Origin: an uncultured Gammaproteobacteria bacterium
Lineage (GTDB): Bacteria > Pseudomonadota > Gammaproteobacteria > Pseudomonadales > UBA5518
Assembly (NCBI GenBank): GCA_903938575.1
Contig: CAJADV010000012.1
Coordinates: 1-39,479, forward strand
Length of the DNA stretch: 39,479 nucleotides
Direction of reading: 5' to 3'
Shown here: piece by piece, positions 34,418 to 39,479 of the stretch
Position numbering within the stretch: position 1 is the first letter of the stretch
Layout of the letters: each line of letters starts with the position of its first letter
The notes under the pieces: model-generated
What the model was told of the DNA's origin: nothing
Seen by the model: the letters and a program-made list of their open reading frames with translations, nothing else
The model's database searches: none
Program-made: the position numbers and the translations under genes

Positions 34418-36442
34418 TCAGTCCTCACCGCCGTTTGTGGAGTCCAGCGGCAGTGTCTGCAGCTGTTCCAGGGCATCGCGGAAACGCATTTCCTCGATCA
34501 GTTTGCCGATATCCGCGATCGCCGGGGCCTCGGGATGGTTTACCAGCAGACGCTGCAGCGCGCGGAAACGGCTTACCGAGGAAAAACTGTTTGAATCGAG
34601 CAGCTGCTTGACCTCGCCGAGCAGCTTGCCGAGCTGTGCCCGGTACTCCGGTGTGCCGGGTTCCAGCCCGGGCTCTGACGGCTGCGGCGCAGTGCGCGTG
34701 GTCGATGGCGTGCCGGTTGCGGGCGTGCCCTCCGCTGGCGTCTTCTTCGCGGGCATGGCCGCCCCGGAAGCGGCCTCTTGAAGCAGATCGCCGGATGCGC
34801 TTGGCACCGTGCCTGTGCGCGCCACTTCGATCACGCGGTTCAGCAATCCGAGCAGCCGCCTCGCGCTGGAGTGGATGTGCTCGACGAACTCCCGGTGCTC
34901 GGGTTCGAGCTGATCGCGGTCGAGTTCCAGCAGTTGCGCAAAACCGATGATCGCATTCATCGGCGTGCGCAGTTCATGGGTCATCTGCGATATGAACGAG
35001 GTCCGCGAACTGCTTGCCTTCTCGGCGACATCGCGGGCCTCGCGCAGTGATTCGGTGGTCTGGCCGAGCACGTGTCCCATGCTCACCATCTTGTCGGCGG
35101 CGAGTTGCAGCTCCTGCACACGCATCCGGGGTTGCTCTTGCGCGTACTTGCCCTGCGCGATGTCGTCGGCCATCTGCGTGATCAGCGAGATCGGTTCCGC
35201 CAGCTCCCGCGCCATGGCACCCGCGCGTCTGTAGAGCGCGACGAAGAAGACCGCATAGAACACGCTCATGCCGGTGATCATCAGGAAGCCGATGTTGCGG
35301 AAGCGGTTGGCGAGCGCATCACTCTCGGCGTAGATGTTCTGCTCCGGCACGATCGCGAGCAGCGTCCAGCCCGTTTGGGGGACCTCGCTCCAGGCGGCAA
35401 GGTGCGAGCCTTTCAGCGCGAGTTCCAGGGCCCCTCCTGCCCCCTGCGCATCGATCTTGCTTGCCAGGTCCTTGAGGGCAGGATGGCGGTGGATGTTGAA
35501 GACATCGGGTTTCAGTTTTTCGCTGTGAATGGCCTCCGAGTACTGGTGGTTCGTGAGTTCGTCGATCCCGAGTTCGGTCTCCGCCACGCGCGGCATCGCC
35601 ATGATGCCGCCGTCACGGTTCAGCAGAAGCGCATACCCGCCCCAGGGTATCTGCAGGTTCAGTACTTGCTTCACGAAGGATTCGACCGTGATGTCGAGCC
35701 CCACCACGCCTTCGAGTTTGTCGCCGTTGTAGACGGGCGCTATGCACGATGCCATCCAGCCTTGGCCCGCCGGGTCCAGGTACACCTCGGTCCAGACCAC
35801 CTTGCGCGCGGGGTTGTGTGTCGCATCGGCTTCGTAATAAAAATTGAACTCGGGTATCGAGAGTTTTGCCGGGTACTGCTTCAGCACGTCGAAGTACGGG
35901 TAGATGCGGTTCATCGAGTCGTGTGTATTGAGATAGATCTGCATCACCAGCGGCGAGGCGCTTTTGATCTGCTGCATCAGCGGGTCCAGCGCCTTGCTTT
36001 GCCAGGCCTTGCGGCGCTCGGCCTCGCCAATTGCAGTGGTCGCACTGTAGAAGAGCGCTGCCCCCCCGGTGTCAGCGACCGAGTGGTAGACGCCTTCCGA
36101 TGACATGGCGTAGAGCGCTGCATCGGCCGGATCCGGCTCCTGGGGGTGGCTGAATGCCCATTCTGTGCCCCGGCGCAGGATCTGGGCGTGCGACATCACG
36201 CTCTCGAGTTTCTCGCCGATCACGGCGGATTGGTCACCCACGAGTTCAGTCAACCGGTCCCGCGCCTGATCGCGCAGCAGGGCCACGTTGCTCTGTGCCA
36301 TGTAGCTGTGTGTGAGCAGATAGGCACCCACCAGGGCCACTTCTACCAGCAACAGCGGCACGAGGGCCGCGCGGGCATAGGCACGCCACAGCCAGCGGAA
36401 GATATCCAGACGTCCTGCTCCCTGGGCCTCGATCGACGTCAT
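34418..36442 (-). CDS. Cache-sensor HisKA protein lacking an ATPase domain
   Basis: A 674-residue membrane protein. One N-terminal helix (about 27-44), a large periplasmic dCache-like sensor (about 50-370, including VVGLDITVESFVKQVLNLQIPW), a second helix (about 388-408), a HAMP-like stretch, and HisKA with His489 (MTHELRTPMN). After HisKA the expected HATPase domain is absent. Instead there is a Pro/Thr/Ala-rich linker (about 545-600) and a helical tail (600-665). I found no G or N box anywhere in the protein and no frameshift signature; the downstream gene starts three bases later. It probably accepts or gives a phosphoryl group in trans. The start overlaps the upstream hybrid kinase stop (ATGA). 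Confidence 0.93.
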   Translation of the reverse strand: MTSIEAQGAGRLDIFRWLWRAYARAALVPLLLVEVALVGAYLLTHSYMAQSNVALLRDQARDRLTELVGDQSAVIGEKLESVMSHAQILRRGTEWAFSHPQEPDPADAALYAMSSEGVYHSVADTGGAALFYSATTAIGEAERRKAWQSKALDPLMQQIKSASPLVMQIYLNTHDSMNRIYPYFDVLKQYPAKLSIPEFNFYYEADATHNPARKVVWTEVYLDPAGQGWMASCIAPVYNGDKLEGVVGLDITVESFVKQVLNLQIPWGGYALLLNRDGGIMAMPRVAETELGIDELTNHQYSEAIHSEKLKPDVFNIHRHPALKDLASKIDAQGAGGALELALKGSHLAAWSEVPQTGWTLLAIVPEQNIYAESDALANRFRNIGFLMITGMSVFYAVFFVALYRRAGAMARELAEPISLITQMADDIAQGKYAQEQPRMRVQELQLAADKMVSMGHVLGQTTESLREARDVAEKASSSRTSFISQMTHELRTPMNAIIGFAQLLELDRDQLEPEHREFVEHIHSSARRLLGLLNRVIEVARTGTVPSASGDLLQEAASGAAMPAKKTPAEGTPATGTPSTTRTAPQPSEPGLEPGTPEYRAQLGKLLGEVKQLLDSNSFSSVSRFRALQRLLVNHPEAPAIADIGKLIEEMRFRDALEQLQTLPLDSTNGGED

Positions 36443-38466
36443 CGGGTCACCCGGGCGGTTGGCAGATTGGCCTCGAGCTTGTTACGCAGTTCCTCCATGT
36501 GTACCGGCTTGCCGAGGAAGTCGTCCATGCCGGCTTGGAGACAGGCCTCGCGGTCGCTCGACTGCACGTTTGCCGTCATGGCGACGATGGGTATCCGTGA
36601 TCCGGGCGGCTCGAGCTCGCGCCATGCGCGGGTGGCGGCGACGCCATCCATGCCGGGCATCTGCATGTCCATCAGCACCATGCCGTAGCGTCGGCTCTGC
36701 AGCTTTTCGAGGGCTATCCTGCCGTCAGCGGCGATTTCGCTGGTGTAGCCCAGACGACGCAACATGCCGCTGGTGACCAGCTGGTTCACCTCGTTGTCCT
36801 CGACGACGAGCACGTCGGCGGTGTAGTCGGTGCTCCGGCGGCTGGGCAATTTGACGGGAGTGGGTGATACCCGATTGAACTCGGGAACCGGGGTTTCCGC
36901 GATACCCTCCGGACGTGTCATTTCTCCCTGCGAAGGGACTTCGAGCGGCAGTGTGAACCAGAAAATGCTGCCGATGCCCTCGGCGCTCTCGACGCCTATC
37001 TGGCCGCCCATCATGGTGACCAGACGTTTGCAGATGGCAAGCCCGAGCCCGGTGCCGCCGAAGCGCCTGGAGGTGCCCTGGTCGGCCTGTGTGAAGGGCT
37101 CGAAGATCAGGTCTTGCTGCTCGCGGGGTATCCCCACCCCGCTGTCGCGCACCGAGAATCGCAGCAATACCTCGGGTGCGTTTTCCACCGCCGGGTTCAG
37201 CTCTACCATGAGGCTGATGCCCCCTTCGGTGGTGAACTTCAAGGCGTTGCCGATCAGGTTGTTCAGCACCTGCCGCAGGCGGAAGGGATCACAGCGCACC
37301 AAGGGCGGCACATCGGGTGCCACATGAATCGATGTGCCCAGACCCCGGGAGCGGGCTATCGCCGTGTGCAGGCCGGTGATGTCGCTCACCAGTCGGCGCA
37401 GGTCGCAGGGTATGTTCTCGACGTGGAGCATCCCGGCCTCGGCCTTGGAGAAGTCGAGGATGTCGTTAAGTATCTGCAGCAGCGCCTGGCCGGAATCGAA
37501 GGCGGTATCCACCAGTTCGCGCTGATCATCGGTGAGCGGGGTGCCACGCACCAGTTCCAGCATTCCCAGCACGCCATTCATCGGGGTACGGATCTCGTGG
37601 CTCATGCTGGCGAGGAAAGAGCCCTTGGCCGTGCTGGCAGTCTCGGCCGTTTCGCGGGCGGTCTGCAGCAACTCCTTCATGCTGCGCTCGCGTGAGACAT
37701 CTGCCCGGGCTTGCCGCGCGCTGCGGCCGACGCCAATGGCAACGCCCGCGAGCAGGGCGAACAGCGAGAACACCAGCAATCGCTGCATCAGGATCTGGCG
37801 CAGCCAGGATTCGGCCCCGTAATCGACACCGATCATGATCGGCAGGCCATCGACATTGTTTCCGAGGCTGAGGAAGGCGCTGATCCAGAAGCCCCATCTG
37901 TCCTGGTGCGGGTGGTCCCCGAAGAGCAGCTTGCCGGTCATGGCGTCGTGGAACTCGCCGAAGCTGTCTTCCAGTTCGGTCCCGATCACCGTGCGCTGTT
38001 CGTTGGCGTCGTCGAAATCGCCGTCGCGGTTGTAGTCGGTCTCGGAGTCGACGATCAGCAGCACCCGGTCGTCATTGGTGAGCAGTGCGGTGTAGATGTC
38101 GCCCACGCCGGGGTTGACCGCAAGCCAGCGCTTTTGGGCGTCGATGATCCGGAGATAGCGCGGATCATCGGGCTGGGTTTCCGGCCCCAGCGAGCGGACA
38201 TCCATGATTTCCATCTCGTTGGCGAAGGTGGGCGCCAGACCCAGGAGCATGTCACGCAGATGCGCCCTCTCGTTATCGCCGGCGTAATGGGCCGCTAGCA
38301 CGCCACCCAGAATGACGGCCCCGAGCCCCGGAAAATAGCTGCCGGGATATCTGACCTTTTTCAGGTCCTCGGCGTTGTGGCTGTGCATGTACCACGCGAA
38401 CGCAACCGCGAGCAGCACGAAGGCCACCGCGTCGAGTTGCAGTTCGAGGGCACGTAAAAGCAGCAT
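36439..38466 (-). CDS. Membrane hybrid histidine kinase with receiver
   Basis: A 675-residue hybrid kinase from the ATG at 38466. Two membrane helices (about 13-29 and 45-62) and a third at 228-248 bracket a periplasmic sensor (about 65-225) that contains an EF-hand-like loop. Then HisKA with His290 ([10 protein letters not shown]), HATPase with DSGVGIP and [14 protein letters not shown], and a receiver with Asp600, Thr631 and Lys653 (LMDMQMPGMDG). It is the first gene of the operon, preceded by a good -10 element at 38502-38497. The longer frame to 38595 would reach into the divergent promoter region and is unlikely. ATGA overlap joins it to the next gene. Confidence 0.94.
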   Translation of the reverse strand: MLLLRALELQLDAVAFVLLAVAFAWYMHSHNAEDLKKVRYPGSYFPGLGAVILGGVLAAHYAGDNERAHLRDMLLGLAPTFANEMEIMDVRSLGPETQPDDPRYLRIIDAQKRWLAVNPGVGDIYTALLTNDDRVLLIVDSETDYNRDGDFDDANEQRTVIGTELEDSFGEFHDAMTGKLLFGDHPHQDRWGFWISAFLSLGNNVDGLPIMIGVDYGAESWLRQILMQRLLVFSLFALLAGVAIGVGRSARQARADVSRERSMKELLQTARETAETASTAKGSFLASMSHEIRTPMNGVLGMLELVRGTPLTDDQRELVDTAFDSGQALLQILNDILDFSKAEAGMLHVENIPCDLRRLVSDITGLHTAIARSRGLGTSIHVAPDVPPLVRCDPFRLRQVLNNLIGNALKFTTEGGISLMVELNPAVENAPEVLLRFSVRDSGVGIPREQQDLIFEPFTQADQGTSRRFGGTGLGLAICKRLVTMMGGQIGVESAEGIGSIFWFTLPLEVPSQGEMTRPEGIAETPVPEFNRVSPTPVKLPSRRSTDYTADVLVVEDNEVNQLVTSGMLRRLGYTSEIAADGRIALEKLQSRRYGMVLMDMQMPGMDGVAATRAWRELEPPGSRIPIVAMTANVQSSDREACLQAGMDDFLGKPVHMEELRNKLEANLPTARVTR

Positions 38467-38496
38467 CTGGCTAACCGTCGGGTCAGACTGGCCCAA

Positions 38497-38502
38497 AGTA
38501 TA
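38497..38502 (-). promoter_or_regulatory. Candidate -10 element for the kinase/H-NOX operon
   Basis: The minus strand reads GTTATACT, containing TATACT, a five-of-six -10 match. Initiation about seven bases downstream gives a leader of about 24 bases to the ATG at 38466, which supports that start. No clear -35 is visible, so an activator or an extended context may be needed. Confidence 0.45.
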
Positions 38503-38579
38503 ACTGCCGCCGCTGGTTTGGGCAGGTAAAGCTGCACCGTGAGCAGCCCGTGTTCTGGAGGCGGCAGCTATCGCAGCGT

Positions 38580-38585
38580 TATACT
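38580..38585 (+). promoter_or_regulatory. Candidate -10 element for the yebC-family gene
   Basis: The plus strand reads GTTATACT here, giving TATACT, the same octamer as the opposite-strand element 76 bases away. The expected leader to the ATG at 38615 is about 23 bases. No clear -35 is visible at normal spacing. Confidence 0.45.
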
Positions 38586-38614
38586 CGCCCGCCACTTTGT
38601 CGGGGACGAGGACT

Positions 38615-39313
38615 ATGGGCGCTCAATGGAAGGCCAAGCCGAAGGCCGATGCCGCAGCTGCGAAGGGGAAGCTCTTCACCAAGCTTGCCAAGGAGATCAT
38701 GGTTGCCGCCCGTGCGGGCGCTGATCCCGACATGAACGCCCGCCTGCGCAAGGCCATCGACCAGGCCAAACGCGCCTCCATGCCCAAAGACACCCTGGAG
38801 CGTGCCATCAAGAAAGGTGCCGGCCTGCTCGGCGGGGATATCCACTACGAGCAAGTGACCTACGAGGGCTTCGGCCCGCATCACGTTCCGGTGATCGTCG
38901 AGTGCCTTACCGACAACAAGAACCGCACGGCGATGAGCGTGCGCATGCTGTTCCGCAAGGGGCAGCTCGCCAACTCGGGCTCCGTGAGCTGGGATTTCAA
39001 GCATCTCGGCATGATCGAGGGCAAGGCCGACACGCCCGATGCCGATCCCGAGCTGGCCGCCATCGAGGCCGGTGCGCAGGATCTCGAGGATCACGGTGAT
39101 GGCGTCACGATGTTCTACACCGACCCCACCGACCTCGATGCCGTGGGCCACGCGCTGCCGCAGCACGGATTCACCGTACTGACCTCCAAGCTGGGGTATC
39201 TCGCCAACAACCCGGTGGCGTTGGACGATGCCGCCCGGGCAGAGGTCGAGGACTTTCTTACCGCGCTGGACGACGATGACGACGTGCAGCAGGTCTTCGC
39301 CGGTATGGCCTGA
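38615..39313 (+). CDS. YebC/PmpR-family protein (short-type paralog)
   Basis: A 232-residue protein of the YebC/PmpR (TACO1) family. The conserved blocks are [63 protein letters not shown], and [17 protein letters not shown]. Family members were described as transcription regulators and recently as ribosome-associated translation factors. The N-terminus is [12 protein letters not shown], not the MAGHSKWANIKHRK form of the main YebC, so this is probably the second, YeeN-like paralog. The usual ruvC/aspS neighbours of yebC are absent. GAGG lies just before the ATG at 38615. It is divergent from the kinase operon and followed by a REP array. Confidence 0.93.
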   Translation: MGAQWKAKPKADAAAAKGKLFTKLAKEIMVAARAGADPDMNARLRKAIDQAKRASMPKDTLERAIKKGAGLLGGDIHYEQVTYEGFGPHHVPVIVECLTDNKNRTAMSVRMLFRKGQLANSGSVSWDFKHLGMIEGKADTPDADPELAAIEAGAQDLEDHGDGVTMFYTDPTDLDAVGHALPQHGFTVLTSKLGYLANNPVALDDAARAEVEDFLTALDDDDDVQQVFAGMA

Positions 39314-39326
39314 AGGCTCGCCGCGC

Positions 39327-39479
39327 GATCGCGTGCATGATGCGATTCTGCACCGCACGATCGCGCGCATGGCGCGCTCCTCCCCCGTACGGTCGCGCGC
39401 ATGATGCGATTCTGCACCGCACTCTCGCGCGCATGGCGCGCTCCTACACCGTACGGTCGCGCGGATGGCGCGATTCTGC
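39327..39479. repeat. Tandem REP-type array, 32-bp period
   Basis: Five consecutive units follow each other without gaps at 39327, 39359, 39391, 39423 and 39455; the last is cut by the window end after 25 bases. Two unit types alternate: one with ATGATGCGATTCTGCACCGC, the other with ATGGCGCGCTCCTACACCGT or close variants. Both share the TCGCGCGCATG start and form imperfect palindromes. The fifth unit is a mixture of the two types. The core matches the repeats at 27891-27977. The array starts 13 bases after the yebC-family stop. Confidence 0.85.

Noticed and set aside
34418..36442. A frameshift that removed the ATPase domain from the cache-HisKA protein.
   Set aside because: No HATPase boxes appear in any frame of the 3' part, and the tail resembles that of another intact kinase, so the lack looks original.
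39327..39479. Regular 32-bp periodicity at the window end suggested a CRISPR array.
   Set aside because: There are no unique spacers; whole units are similar and palindromic, and no cas genes are present. It fits tandem REP elements.

Overview
The window is GC-rich, densely coded chromosomal DNA with about 32 protein genes and no RNA gene or complete mobile element that I can see. A gammaproteobacterium fits best. The evidence is the complete five-gene phospholipid transport operon in the order mlaF-E-D-C-B, a YghU-type glutathione transferase, SelO, a YebC-family protein, an H-NOX gene next to a histidine kinase, and short palindromic repeats that read, on one strand, with the GTAGGAGC head known from Pseudomonas-type REP elements. 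The many oxidative enzymes (two P450s, Zn-alcohol dehydrogenase, SDR, EthD- and SnoaL-like proteins) suggest an environmental catabolic lifestyle. No finer taxonomic placement is justified from the sequence alone.

Layout, left to right. 1-3807: the end of a class I aminotransferase, then a giant fusion of repeated amino-acid-binding lobes and an ABC permease. 3821-6433: a META/MliC-like lipoprotein, yghU, and a DUF1295 membrane protein. 6435-11876: a minus-strand operon of alpha/beta hydrolase, membrane fusion lipoprotein and RND pump. 11968-13110: a GlcG/HbpS-like protein and a Phd-RelE/ParE toxin-antitoxin pair. 13216-21916: a divergent oxidative cluster, with two translationally coupled P450 genes on the minus strand facing Zn-ADH, SnoaL-like, PAS hybrid kinase, EthD-like, SDR and Ldh-family genes on the plus strand. 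21913-26544: a tight minus-strand run of a DUF3604 lipoprotein, selO and an MFS transporter. 26545-27977: a sparse stretch with one small membrane protein gene, a possible gene remnant and two REP copies. 27978-30976: mlaFEDCB. 31134-31433: a small winged-helix protein. 31420-38466: a five-gene nitric-oxide-type signalling operon. 38615-39313: a yebC-family gene, followed by a 32-bp-period tandem REP array that runs off the end of the window.

The most unusual region is 31420-38466. Four histidine-kinase-type proteins and one H-NOX haem sensor are joined by ATGA or GTGA overlaps or short gaps. The set holds two receiver domains but no Hpt domain and no DNA-binding or cyclic-di-GMP output. One of the four kinases has a phosphoacceptor (HisKA) domain but no ATPase domain. 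Where the ATPase should be, it carries a Pro/Thr-rich linker and a short helical tail, and that tail resembles the C-terminus of the hybrid kinase embedded in the oxidative cluster about 15 kb away. This suggests a phosphorelay in which proteins phosphorylate one another in trans and the output genes lie elsewhere. The tandem REP array and the lobe-permuted binding-protein/permease fusion are the next most interesting items.
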